Of a DNA stretch of 64,000 nt, positions 49,001 through 60,374 are shown one piece after another. Location of the stretch: the NCBI GenBank assembly GCA_003342895.1, contig PTFA01000418.1, positions 372,812-436,811 on the forward strand, read 5' to 3'. The notes below the pieces were generated by a model, which made no database searches, was not told where the DNA came from, and worked only from the letters and a program-made list of their open reading frames with translations. Each line of letters opens with the position of its first letter. Within the stretch, counting starts at the first letter, position 1. The DNA is from Casuarius casuarius (lineage: Eukaryota; Chordata; Aves; Casuariiformes; Casuariidae). The translations under genes were made by a program, and so were the position numbers.

Positions 49001-52000
49001 AAATCCCGTCTGCACGTGATAAAGTACGAGGAGCAAGGCTTTCTTGCACTACAATTAAGATGTTTAAGCACTAAACAAATCTTTCACAATAGTCATCTTC
49101 TGACAACAGAAAAAACACCGGAATTCTGTTGGTTGAAAGAGAATTGTGAGGAATGTGCTGAAAGATGCCAGATTGAACAAGCCCAGCTGCTTCCTTCTAG
49201 ATTAGTTATTTATACAACTCTCTGAACATGCTGCTTGTCAGATTACCAAGTGTACAACTCCAGTGAACTAAATTCCTTTCCTTTGCAGGAGAGGAATGTA
49301 TTTGGAAAGCAGAATAAAATCTGCGCACCACACAATTTAAATTAAACCTTATGAACAAACAATTGTTCTGTTGCCAAAGTTTCTTCCATCATATTGTACA
49401 ATAAAATCAAGCCCCCAAAATACAACTCAAAGCACTTGTAGTCACACATGAAAATTTAGATCTAGAAGCACTTGTGTAATTGCAATCATCCCCAAATTTA
49501 CAAATACAAACTGAAACCCAAAAACAAAGAAAATCCCTTCCTTTCAAAAAAAAAAAAATCACTTCTCCACTGCTTAGCCTCAGGTACAGTGTGGTAATTC
49601 AGACTATGCAGCAAGCATCAAAAAAGAAAGCGACAATGAAATTGAAGCAATGACCCGCCCTGTTCTTTAGTCGTAGGGATCACTCTTTAGATTATATATC
49701 CCAAACAAGTGTGGTTTCACAAAACTAGTATCCACCTGTAACTAGTATCACTCATCCATAGGCTTGTTGCTACAGCCTGGAAAGCTGCTGTCAGTGCCTT
49801 GGAGAAAGGCTCTTAAACAGGGAAGGAGATTTAGATCTGCAGGCAGTTAATGTTTCCGACCCAGATATGATTTCAAATGTCCCAAGAGTAAGACTGCGGA
49901 GGGAAATGATGCAATGAATTACAAACACTAGTGTAATTACGTCCTCCTTTGAACCTGATGCCCACGCACACACTCAGGAGCAGAAGGCTTACAAGAATGT
50001 GAGAATGACCCAAGACTGGACTGCAGATCTCACCACCCAATATCTCTTGAGAAAAAAAAAAAAGTTATTTCTAAAATTAAAACTCATGTCAGTTGCAATG
50101 CTTGAGCTTTTTCCATTGACATGAGCAGCTTTCTAGTTTTGTTTTTCAATCATTATAGTTCAAACGTGACTAGATGTTAATCATTTAACAAAATATTTTA
50201 TATTGTGCTAGGACACCAAGCTGTAACATTACCTTTTGTTATCTCCTCAGAATTTTATAGCAGTTCTGTTCATATTTCTCTCCTATGGCTAGGAACATTA
50301 CAGCATTGTACCTTCCATAATGTGTTAATCAGTTCCTACTACTCATGCTGCAAAGGGCAGCCTGGAAACCACATGATGTTAAGAACATTCTGAGTGTTAA
50401 GGTACCAACATTTCACTTGGTATGGAAATTATTAATTTCAAAGAAGCTAGTTGAAAGCTGTGTACAACACTGAAGACTACTTGGAGATCCAGAATTTTAA
50501 ATCCAACTACATGAAATGCGAAGATCTCTAGTTGTTCTAGGATGTACAGGTTTGCACTCCAGTTTTTCACACTGAATCTGGTGTCACAGGAAATACCATG
50601 CTACATGTGTGTAGATTAAAACCACAATGAACACCAGTTTCACTCAGTCTTTCTTCCAATACAAAGATGTAATTCATCTCCTCTTTCTCCCAGTTCAACC
50701 TTCCAATTCCAACCACTTCCCTCTGTAACCTCAGCCAAAACTATGCACTTCTTTCAATTAATAAAAACAGGAAAAATAAGTATGTTGTCTGCAGGTAAAT
50801 TACAAGGATTGGTCAACAATTCTCAAGTGTTGTACCAATGAAAACAGTGTGGTATTTGCTATCCCTGCCAAACCTGACATACTTCCTCACTAAACATACT
50901 AATAAGCACATGGTATGAAGGATGCACATAAACTTTCTCTATTTTAATATAAAAGCTTCATTATGCACTTGCAACTAAAGGCAAAAATAAATCACCAAGA
51001 GTGAAACAAAAGACTCTGAAAAATAGTTGGTAGCTACTTCTCATCCCTGAGGCCACATTATGGTAGCTCTTTTGTATGTGCTTGACCTTTCCCAAGCTAC
51101 TCAAATCAGGAAGAGCCCTTCCTCCATACAAAGAGCATATTCACCCCCTCTGCACGCATTGTTACACTATTACAGGCGACTTCTCTGTGATTGCAACTAT
51201 GCTTACACAAAAGTGGACCTCTTGACCCGTGCTCTGGGCATCTACACTGTGGTATTGTCTTATCCCTTCATGATTCCAATAGTTCCACAGAATCTTACAA
51301 CAGACCCCAGGATCAGGTGGTATCAGTAACACACCTGCCTGACTCAGATGCATGATACTACCACATAGCAGTATAGGACACATGATGGAAGATTCAATGA
51401 GCCAGACGTGATTGTGCTAACCCATCCACATTACCTGTGCATAGTTAGTCTTCAAAGAGGTGTAACACAAACTCAGGCTTTCTTCCTTGCAAGCTTCTAG
51501 CACTTACCTGAAATTTCATCCTTTGCATATGCTCAGCCTCCCTCAGCTATCCTATACTGAAGAGGTCTCAGGTAAAAGATGTAACTCTGTAATTAAGTAA
51601 GATTTATACGGTCTATTTTATATGATTTCTAATAGACTTTTAAACACATCTAATAGATGACTTTGATTTATAACATTCTAAAACATGTTTATAGCTTTAT
51701 ATCACTATTCTTGCAGTGTTTCCGTATGTAAGTTTTTAAGTAGTAACTTTGCAAAGGGGCAAGATTTTGGGGGGGCATATAAGGGCTTTGTATATTTTGA
51801 AGCTGACTGACTTTGTTAGAAGATAACTGAGATTTAAAATAATTATTCCAGAAGAACATCATCTTCTGACAAACATGTTACACAGTTATAGTCAGCATAC
51901 AATGGCTATCCCACTACGGAATGACAGTCAATTTTCTCATCTAATAAATCATTTTGCTAGTGCTACTTTAGATGAGTCACTCGTTACACAGCAGTGTTTC

Positions 52001-53232
52001 AGTGGTCTTCAGGCTGTTTCCACAGTCAACTGTAGATGCTTTTAATAAAGGTAACTTTTAAATCCTGGAACCATTACATAATTTAGGTTTGCCACGAAAA
52101 AGATGAACACTGCATCATAAACAGCTCCTATCTGGTTTGTAGGTACCTCCCAAGACTTTGAGTTAGTAAAAAGTTTAAGCAAAATTAAAAATTAAGAGGG
52201 TAAGAAATTAAATCCAATAATATAAGAATAACCATTACCTGCTCTTAAGTAACAGGCACTGAAGAGAAATAAACAGTAAAAAAGTGCTTTTACTGTCAGT
52301 GCCTTTTAATATTGCTGGATTATTTCAGCATGCTATTTTGATAGATCTAAGAAACAAATGTGACTTTATTGAAAATTAGTTTTGAAATAAAAATTTTAAG
52401 GGTAGCTTCTCATGAAATTATTTAACAAGAAAGGTTGTTGGTGATGCCTCTCTGATGCTTCAGATAGCAGTGACAGCCAGGTGCTCAAATCTTACTGAAA
52501 TTTTCCTGCAAGTCCCTTTGAAAAGCCCCAGGCCAGGAGGGCTACTGTCTATAGCCCTCTAATTTCTTGCAGAAATTAGGTTCATCTCTGTATTTTAAAC
52601 TGGGAAGATAACATTTTTGAGTGATTTTTCAAGTAGGTAAACAGAACATGCAAACATTTAAGACACCATCAAATGCGCTCATTTTGGCAGTTTCCATTTT
52701 GTTTTTATTTCCTAGAATAATTTGCACTTAATCATGAGATAATGTAGGCAGATGGCTACTGGACCAATATACAAGCTTCTGTTAACTTTTGCAAGCCAGA
52801 ACAAAAAAGCAGACAGACACAGGGAGCCTGAGGACACCTTCCCTGAAATGTTACTTGCTGACTGTTGCAGGTTGGAGAAGGGAATTCCACACAGTGCGGG
52901 CATCCGAGTCTGTGCTGGTAAGGACAGAAGCAGACTACCAAGGCTGACTGCTGAACCTGTAGGGTAAAGGGAATTCAAACACAGTAGGTATGGCAGAAGT
53001 CAAAGAAATTACAGGTAATGGAAGCTAAAAAAAAAAAATGTTTAAATGTAAATTCTAAATACCGTAACACCTTTCAAGACAGTAAATATAGTGGTACTAT
53101 TTTTTGGTAAGAGAATTTAGAAGAACATTTTGCACTGCAAGAGAAATTCAAGTACTAAAGATAAAAATATTTTAACTCTACTTTGGATAGGAAAGAGATT
53201 TCAAAGTTTTCCACTCACTCTTCATTCATTAA
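46046..53232. other. Unique non-coding DNA
   Basis: 46,046-46,560 is still GC-richer and may be the 3' flank of the transposase relic. The remainder is AT-rich and unremarkable, with a 14-A run at 48,130-48,143. The segment 52,752-52,980 is GC-richer and open on both strands, and has splice-like signals (see findings). It has no recognisable product. Confidence 0.45.
48130..48143. repeat. Poly-A run, 14 bases
   Basis: Fourteen consecutive A in AT-rich DNA. No retrogene body is seen upstream. Confidence 0.9.
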
Positions 53233-53334
53233 GGTCGACAACTGATGGGGAGAGATGGGATCCACCTTGCTAAGCAGGGCATACGTGTTGTTGCCAACAG
53301 GTTGGCCAGCCTGGTAAGGAGGGCTTTAAACTAG
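53233..53334 (+). pseudogene. CR1 ORF1, C-terminal remnant
   Basis: The frame reads GRQLMGRDGIHLAKQG and on to NRLASLVRRALN, then a TAG stop at 53,332-53,334. This is the C-terminal end of the CR1 ORF1 protein, whose esterase (SGNH-type) domain ends with a conserved D-G-x-H motif; DGIH is present at 53,254-53,265. Everything upstream is missing because the insertion is 5'-truncated. ORF1 proteins bind the element's RNA, and the esterase role is uncertain. The gap of 46 bases to the ORF2 start is as expected in CR1. Confidence 0.85.
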
Positions 53335-53618
53335 GAAAGATGGGGAAGAGGAGAGTTATCCAGACAGGGTAGTCAGCAAAATGCAGTTCAAGTCAGGATG
53401 CCTCCAGCAGGCGCATGCAACTGGGGAAGTGCGCACGGGACATGGCTATGTAGGATCTTCTCGCACCCCTCCTGGGAAACCTGCATGCTCAGTTACCTCT
53501 CTGGAATGCCCATACACCAATGCACGCAGCATAGGGAATAAACAGGAAGAATTAGAGATCTGTGCGTGGTCGCAGGGCCATGATCTTGTTGCAATTACAG
53601 AGACATGGTGGAATAGCT

Positions 53619-53622
53619 CATG
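53619..53622. repeat. Target-site duplication, left copy (CATG)
   Basis: CATG directly precedes the LTR start and matches CATG directly after the LTR end. Read as five bases, the copies are TCATG and ACATG. Comparison with uninterrupted CR1 sequence (GCTCACATGAC) suggests the left copy has lost a CA. Confidence 0.65.
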
Positions 53623-53756
53623 TGTCGCGGTCCAAAAGGAGTCGGCCCGAAAGGAGTCGTTTAGGACGACCTCTCTTCCCTTGGGACCAACGACCAAGTT
53701 CGTGATGCTCTTGGACTGAATTAAGGTGAAACGACACCAGCCGACCAGTTTTATGA

Positions 53757-53762
53757 TTTATT
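53757..53762 (-). promoter_or_regulatory. Polyadenylation signal of the LTR
   Basis: AATAAA on the minus strand lies about 100 bases downstream of the TATA-like box and about 135 bases before the LTR's 3' end. This is the normal place for the R-region signal. Confidence 0.5.
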
Positions 53763-53857
53763 AATACAAAAGACAAGGCATGTGGCTAAATATGATAACT
53801 TGATGGCGATTACTTTAACTAGGTAAATAAGTCGCGTGCCACACGATTTGAACAGAT

Positions 53858-53865
53858 CTTATAAA
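53858..53865 (-). promoter_or_regulatory. TATA-like box of the LTR
   Basis: The minus strand reads TTTATAAG shortly after a pyrimidine-rich CTCTCT tract. It is the best placed TATA-like element relative to the AATAAA. A second one (TATAAAA, plus 54,621-54,627) exists further upstream and would imply an unusually long R. Confidence 0.4.
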
Positions 53866-53881
53866 CATGCATCAAAAGAGA

Positions 53882-53897
53882 AGAGAGAGAGAGAGAG
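53882..53897. repeat. (AG)8 microsatellite
   Basis: Eight AG dinucleotides lie inside the LTR, just upstream of the TATA-like box in minus-strand sense. Confidence 0.9.
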
Positions 53898-54271
53898 CGA
53901 GGAAGATATCACCACCCGTGGATCCAGTGGCGTCCCGTTGGTCCTCTTCACCCTGGGTGTCTTGGAAAAGTTTGGAGCCAAATCAAAGCAAATTAAATAA
54001 ATAAATTATAATGACACACGTGCAGTAATTACAGCTCAAGCTGGGTGCCTCCGAAGAGGGACCCTGAACAAAGAAATCCCTGGGCAATTATAACTTTCCA
54101 ATCTAAGCTCTCCACCCCTCACGTGGTAGTTCAGAGCAATAGTAATATTCAAGTCTGGGGTCTCCTGCTCCTTATTGGGTCTCATCGCTGTCCCTAGGCA
54201 GGCTCTTTATCTTTACTGTTGCAGTTTCTGCTGACAGATCTGTCTTCGTTCCTCGGGTCCCACCATTGTCT

Positions 54272-54437
54272 CTCAAGGTCCTGGCAAGGAGGTGGTAATT
54301 TCAGCAATTAACACTTAACACTGCCCCAGCTTTGAAAGTAGGTGTTATCTCCCAAGGTCCTGATGAGGGGGAGATAGTCCAGACTCCCCTAATTAACACT
54401 GTTCAGTGAGAGGAGGCTTTGTTTCCCAGGGTCCTGG
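54272..54437 (-). repeat. Imperfect 74-79-bp repeats in LTR U3
   Basis: A core of CTCAAGGTCCTGG / CCCAAGGTCCTGA / CCCAGGGTCCTGG starts at about 54,272, 54,351 and 54,425. AATTAACACT follows the first two copies at similar offsets. Repeated blocks in U3 are a common layout of retroviral enhancers. Confidence 0.6.
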
Positions 54438-54894
54438 CACCCAAGCAGGCCTTATTTCAAAGCCTTGACATCCTCCCTTTCGGAGTGTGAAGCACAGGAA
54501 TGCAAAAACTGCTTGTAACTCCCTTATCTTTCCAGCCTGTGCCAGCTCTGGGGCCCTTTCTCACTGAACTAGGAGTGTGGCCTAAGGCTTCAGCAAATTT
54601 AGCTACTCATGCTAAGCAAGTTTTATAGAAGTTGTGCTAAGCGGCCATAATTTACAGTCCAGGTCCCAAAGTCTCCACCCGATTTGGTCTAGTCTGGCAC
54701 AGGCTCGGTGTGTCCTGGGTGGTCGCAGGGAGACCATTTCGGGGGTTGCAGCAGTGCAGTCCTGCTTCCGCCAGGAACAGATGGCTTGTTTGGGGTTACG
54801 GTTTCCTGCAAAATCTGCAATGTGCGCAGCAAGGCTTGCATCTTACGTACCAAGAAATGTTTAAGGCAAAAGTTCACTCATCTGTCCGCCACAA

Positions 54895-54898
54895 CATG
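54895..54898. repeat. Target-site duplication, right copy (CATG)
   Basis: CATG follows the LTR end and resumes the CR1 reading frame (HDRNAVM...), matching the left copy at 53,619-53,622. Confidence 0.65.
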
Positions 54899-57601
54899 AC
54901 AGGAATGCTGTCATGGGTGGCTACGTGTTTTTTAGGAAAGACAGGCCAGGAAAGCGAGGTGGTGGAGTTGCTCTTTATGTGAATGAGCACCTGGAATGTA
55001 TCAAGCTCTGCCTAGGGGTGGATGAAGAGCAAGGTAAAAGCTTATGGGTAAGGATTAAAGGGCAGGCTAACATGGGTGACACTGTTGTGGGCATTTACTG
55101 CAGGCCACCTGATCAGGAAAAGGAAGTCAATGAGGCCTTCCACAGACAGTTGGAAGTAGCCTCATGATCACAGGCCTTGCTTCTCATGGGGGACTTCAAC
55201 CGCCCTGATATCTGCTGGAAAGACAACACAGCTAGGCACAAGCAGTCCAGGAGGTTCCTTCAGAGCATTGATGACAACATTTTGACACAGGTGGTGGAGG
55301 AGCCAACGAGGAGACATGTGGTGCTGGACCTTGTACTAATAAAGAAGGACTGGCTGGAGATGTGAAGGCTGGGGGCAGCCTTGGCTGCAGTGACCATGAG
55401 ATGGTGGAGTTCAGGATCCTGTGAGGAGGAAGCAGGGCAGTAAGTAGGATCGCAATCCTGGACCTCAGAAGAGCAAACTTTGGCCTCTTCAGGGACCTAC
55501 CTGGAGGAATCCCATGGCTTAGGGCCCTAGAAGGTAAGGGGGTCCAAGAGAGCTGGTTAATATTCAAGCATCACTTCCTCCAGCCTCAACATCGGTGCAT
55601 CCCTGTGAGTAAGAAATCAAGCAAAGCGGGCAGGAGACCTGTGTGGATGAGCAAGGTGCTCCTGGCAAAATTCAAACAGAAGAAGGAAGTATACAGAATG
55701 TGGAAAAAAGGGATGGGCCACTTGGGAGGAATATAGAAACATTGTCAGAGTGTGCCAGGATGCAACGAGGAAGGCTAAGGCCCATTTGGAATTAAATCTG
55801 GCAAGGGATGTCAAGGACAACAAGAAGGGCTTCTTCAAATACATCGGTAGCAACAGGAAGACTGGGGAAAATGTGGGCCTGCTGCTGAATGGGGTGGGTG
55901 CCCTGGTGACAAAGGATACAGAGAAGGCAGAGTTACTGAATGCCTTCTTTGCTTCAGTCTTTACTGCTAAGGCCAGCCCTCAGGAAGCCCAGACCCTGGA
56001 GACCAAGGAGAAAGTCTGGAGAAAGGAAGACTTTCCCTTGGTCGAGGAGGATTGGGTTAGAGATCATTTAGGCATACTTGACACGCACAAATCCATGGGC
56101 CCCAGTGGAATGCACTGAGTGCTGAGAGAGCTGGAGGATGTTATTGCTAAGCCACTCTCCATCATCTCTGAAAGGTCATGGAGAACAGGAGAGGTGCCTG
56201 AGGACTAGAAGAAAGCCAATGTCACTCCAGTCTTCAAAAAGGGCAAGAAGGAGGACCCAGAAAACTACAGGCCAGTCAGCCTCATCTCCATCCCTGGAAA
56301 GGTGATGGAACAGCTCATCCTGGATGTCACCTCTAAGCATGTGGAAGAAAAGAAGGTGATCAGGAGTAGTCAGCACGGATTCACAAAGGGGAAATCACGC
56401 TTAACCAATCTGATAGCCATCTATGATGGAATGACTGGCTGGGGAGATGAAGGGAGAGCAGTGGATGTTGCCTACCTTGACTTCAGCAAGGCTTTCCACA
56501 CTGTCTCCCTTAACATCCTCGCAGGCAAGCTGAGGAAGTGTGGGCTAGATGAGTGGACAGTGATGTGGATTGAGAACTGGCTGAATGGCAGAGCTCAGAG
56601 GGTTGTGATCAGCAGTGCAGAGTCTAGCTGGAGGCCTGTAGCTAGTGCTGTCCCCCAGGGGTCAATACTGGGTCCAGTATTGTTCAACTTATTCATCATG
56701 ACCTGAATGAAGGGACAGAGTGCACCCTCAGCAAGTTTGCTGATGATGCAAATCTGGGAGGAGTGGCTGATACACCAGAGGGCTGTGCTGCCATTCAGAG
56801 AGACCTGGAAAGGCTGGAGAGTTGGGGCAGAGAGGAACCTCATGAAGTTCAACAGAGGTAAGTGCAGAGTCCTGCACCTGGGGAGGAATAACTCCATGCA
56901 CCAGTACAGGCTGGGGGCTGACCTGCTGGAAAGCAGCTCTGCAGGGAAGGACCTGGGAGTGCTGGTGGACAAAAGTTGACCACGAGCCAGCAATGTGCCC
57001 TTGTGGCAAAGAAGGCCGATGGTCTCCTGGGCTGCATTAGGAAGAGTGTGGCCAGCAGGTCAAGGGAGGTGATCCTCCTCTACTCAACCCCGGTGAGGCC
57101 ACACCTGGAGTAGAGTGCACTTCTGGGCTCCTCAGTACAAGAGAGACATGGAACTACTGGAGAGAGTCCAGTGTAGGGCTACAAAGATGATTAGAGGACT
57201 GGAGCATCTTCCCTGTGAGGAAAGGCTGAGAGAGCTGGGCCTGTTTAGCCTGGAAAAGAGAAGACTGAGAGGGGATCTCATCAACATATATAAATACCTG
57301 AAGGGAGGGTGTCAAGAGGATGGGGCCAGACTCTTTTCAGTGGTGCCTAGCAACAGGACAAGAGGCAACAGGCACAAACTGAAACACAGAAAGTTCCATC
57401 TGAATAGGAGGAAAAACTTCTTTGCTGTGAGGGTGACAGAGCACTGGAACAGGTTTCCCAGCGAGGTTGTGGAGTCTCCTTCTCTGGAGATATTCAAAAC
57501 CCGCCTGGTCACAATCCTGTGCAACGTGCTGTAGGTCACCCTGCTTGAGCAGGGGTGTTGGACTGGATCATGCCCAGAGGTCCCTTCCAACCACAACCAT
57601 T

Positions 57602-57618
57602 CCATGATTCTGTGATTA
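57602..57618 (+). repeat. CR1 3' terminal octamer-like tail
   Basis: CCATGATTCTGTGATTATT is a degenerate form of the ATTCTRTG-type 8-mer repeats that end CR1 elements, in place of a poly-A tail. It fixes the orientation and the 3' end of the element. Confidence 0.85.
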
Positions 57619-58509
57619 TTGTGCAATTAACTAGAAATAAACTTCTTGCTCCTGCTAAGACAAGGCTTCCATACACTGTCAGATTAATAATTAGAGATTT
57701 ATTTCTGAAGACATCTTATTCGTGAAGTTCACATATCAGATTCTTCTATGGATGAGTTTCACACATCACCCACAAGACACAGTAATTTCTGACCTTGCAA
57801 ACCTCCATGCCACTGCAACAATGGCCCTTCTTTTTTTAATAAGCCTTCAGATGAATTTCTTCATACAATTTCTGCAGTAGCATCTATTATTTAAATATGC
57901 TGTTTTAATTTGTACTACTAATGGGAAATTAATAAAATAAGAAAGTAAAACAATGCTCCAGATGTCTAGCATTCTGCAAACATTAAAAACTGTATGCAAA
58001 GGATGGATGCCTTGAATTCTATCAGCTTCAGCTTTTAGCTACAATATTATAATTACCTTGGTATGACATGTCAGAATGTTAGTGATAACATATTGTGAGA
58101 AGTGACATTACACAAATGGATACTAAGTACTTTGGCCCAGCTAGATACCACTTGAAAATCACCATAGCTTCTCCTTCCCATGGAGCAATATGATTATTTT
58201 TCCAAACTCAGAAAACTTTCAGTTTTGTTATAGGACTTACGCACATAGTTGTGATGTAGCTAAAGGATAAGAAGAGTATCAAAAATCATGCACTTAGCTG
58301 AAAGAGATCTTATTCATTGTCTTGAAACAAATATGGCAATGCTTCATTCCATCACTATTAATCCTAACTCCTATCCTTATCATTATTAAGATGGGAAATA
58401 TCTTCCTATCAAAGTCTACAAAGTCCCAAATTTTGTCTCAAGTTACTGATAAATCCTTCAAATTAAATCGGCATTATATACTTCCCTTCTCTTTCACAAA
58501 GTGTAACTA

Positions 58510-58550
58510 AATATATATATTTCTGAATATTATTATATATATACATATAC
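58510..58550. repeat. TA-rich simple sequence
   Basis: Two TA-dinucleotide runs are separated by about ten bases. Low complexity. Confidence 0.8.
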
Positions 58551-59096
58551 ATCGATAGTCCCTTAAGATTGCGCTTCATTAGTATCTGTGCAAGATAAAA
58601 AAAAAAAAAATCACATGGCGATCCAGAAGCTGCAAGAAGCAAATGCATCTCTCAAACTCAAGCAATGATCAAAAGTTAAGTAATTCTGGTGTGTTTGCCT
58701 GTGACTTACTGTGTTTAGAAAGTGGATAAGCACATATCTAAATTAGACATGCATTCAAAACAAGGTATTTTAGACAGTAGACAGACACATTAAGCAGAAT
58801 GCATTATTTTTAAGAACAGATGATAGGAGCATTTTTACCTGATAAAACTGCTTTGAAAAAGTAAATATACACTTTATTTCAGATAGTTTTGAAGTATAAA
58901 CACAATTAAAACTTACAGTTTTAGACACATAGTAGTCTCTTTTGTCCCTATTTCAAAATAAAACATGCTTTGGCAGTTCTACAAATATACTTCCTTGGTC
59001 CCCAAAATGCACAACTGACCTGCTTTTATTACATAAGTAAACACAGCCGCTTGATGTCTATACTCAAAAGCAAACTCCAATGTCTGTCTGAGTATT

Positions 59097-59114
59097 AAAA
59101 AAAAAAAAAAAAAC
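59097..59114. repeat. Poly-A run, 18 bases
   Basis: Eighteen consecutive A. No retrotransposed body or target duplication is recognisable to the left. Confidence 0.9.
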
Positions 59115-60374
59115 AAGACGAAGAATAGCATTAGTGCAACAATAATTTCTTATTTAAATGGGTTTTGCAAAGGATATTGGGAAGTCCAGCTGAGTCCAGC
59201 TACAATACAATCCTCTACTACCTTTCACAAAGAGTCCTTGGGTGCTGTACAACTTAGCACAATTCTGACCAGCTTTATGTAAGAATTTTCCTAGTAATTC
59301 CATTTTTAAATTAGCTTTCTGCAAGGCAGCAAGACTTTTGAATATAAAAATTAAATTCCTCCTGCAGAATGGCAATATTCACTCTATCTCCAAAAATATC
59401 ACAGGTATACCTCAGACGATGAAATAAATGCATTTTAGCAATGGTTAATTAATAAGCTGAAGGTACAGTAGGTTAAACACTTGGAGATAAGCAGCATCAT
59501 TTCATGAAGACTCAGTGACAACTAGAAAAAAAATATTCCAAGAAACAGAGTAAAAAAAAACTAAGTGCAGGACTGTATGTCAGCCTTGATCTGCAAATAT
59601 GTTGGGATGGAGGAAGGAAAAACAACAGACTGCAGTAATAAACACCTGAATTGATGTAACTACTTGAGAACCCCCTTCTCAGGGATTGCATTTGGAGTGC
59701 AGAGCTTCTTCGCAGGAGTTGGACATAGAAGATTAATATGGTTCAATAAAAGAAATCAGATTAAGTACCCAAAGCGAATTTAGACTCTCCTAGGACCATA
59801 GAATTCTTTTCCCCAGCTCTCCTAAGTCCTCCTCCTAGCAAGGGTGAAACAAAGTAAGGAACTCTTATGATGCAGCTTTGTGAAGAAGAAAAAAGCCTAG
59901 AGATTTCTGAGCACTCCATGAGATTTCTCCAGAAAGTTTTCAAAACTGGTTTTCTTGCTCTGCATTTTTTTCCACCTTGCTTCTGTCTGTGATGCAGAGT
60001 AACAAGTAAGACATTTTTATTTTAAAAGCTCCTACAGCTGCTTCCCAAACAACCTGTAAGCAGTTGTCAGAATCACTGAGCATATGTCACCTATCAATTC
60101 TTAACTTCATCCTACTAATGCTTTTTCTCTGAAACTCTTCAGTCTTTGTACCTGCCTGCTGTCTTCAGCACATTTCTATATTGGCATCAAGGTGGCATAT
60201 TGCCCTGTTCCGCTTGAGTTAGTGTCATCAGAATATTAGCTCTCTGAGCTGTCTCCTCCAAAGGCAGAACAGTAGGAAGACTTGGCTTTTCACCGCAAAA
60301 TCTTCCATTCAACTGTTTCTGTATGCAATCTCTTATTTTAAAAGTACCTTGATAACACAGGATGGGAAAGTGAA

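Larger units (their letters stand above)
53623..54893 (-). mobile_element. Solo LTR of an endogenous retrovirus
   Basis: An insertion of about 1,271 bp with short inverted ends begins TGTCGCGG on the plus strand and TGTGGCGG on the minus strand. It is flanked by CATG on both sides, inside CR1 ORF2. It has no gag, pol or env reading frames, which fits a solo LTR left by recombination between two LTRs of a provirus. Minus-strand orientation is inferred from a TATA-like TTTATAAG (plus 53,858-53,865) followed about 100 bases later by AATAAA (plus 53,757-53,762). That gives a long U3, a short R and a U5 of about 130 bases. An (AG)8 run and a three-copy imperfect repeat lie within U3. The retroviral class is not certain; the end sequence is of a type common among bird ERVs. 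Confidence 0.8.
53381..57534 (+). pseudogene. CR1 ORF2 (endonuclease-reverse transcriptase), broken
   Basis: The ORF2 polyprotein nicks target DNA and copies the element RNA. The endonuclease part shows NARSIGNKQEEL and VAITETWW (about 53,520-53,615), is cut by the LTR, then resumes with GGVALYV, CRPPD, MGDFNRPDICW (about 55,183-55,215) and SDHEMVEF (about 55,394-55,415). The reverse transcriptase part shows [14 protein letters not shown] (about 56,263-56,304), [16 protein letters not shown] with the motif A aspartate (about 56,473-56,496), [12 protein letters not shown] (motif B) and FADD (motif C, 56,736-56,747). The C-terminal region ends with IFKTRL near 57,515. Breaks are TGA at 55,165, a frame change near 55,360, TGA at 55,422, a frame change with TAG at 55,734, TGA at 56,116, TAG at 56,206, and a frame change just before FADD. 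At least two of the stops fit CGA-to-TGA or TGG-to-TAG decay. It is inactive. Confidence 0.93.
53233..57618 (+). mobile_element. CR1 LINE, 5'-truncated, split by an LTR
   Basis: A CR1 non-LTR retrotransposon makes about 3.1 kb of element sequence once the 1.27-kb LTR inside it is set aside; full-length CR1 is about 4.5 kb. It begins within the end of ORF1 (53,233), keeps ORF2 from start to end, and finishes with the short CR1 3' region and a degenerate octamer-like tail (CCATGATTCTGTGATTATT, about 57,602-57,618). CR1 moves by target-primed reverse transcription, and 5' truncation is the norm. ORF2 carries several stops and frame changes, so the copy cannot move on its own. It is much better preserved than the other CR1 fragments of this window. 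Confidence 0.95.
57619..60374. other. Unique AT-rich non-coding DNA
   Basis: No gene is recognised. TA-rich simple stretches occur at 58,510-58,550, and an 18-A run at 59,097-59,114. Confidence 0.5.

Noticed and set aside
54634..54877. Frames within the LTR as retroviral genes
   Set aside because: They are short, overlap on both strands and show no gag, pol or env motif. The insert has the layout of a solo LTR.
55232..57037. Several minus-strand frames of 60-132 codons
   Set aside because: Antisense shadows of CR1 ORF2, whose plus-strand motifs are unmistakable.
59097..59114. Poly-A run as the tail of a processed pseudogene
   Set aside because: No coding-like sequence or target duplication is visible to its left. 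The same applies to the runs at 21,433 and 48,130.
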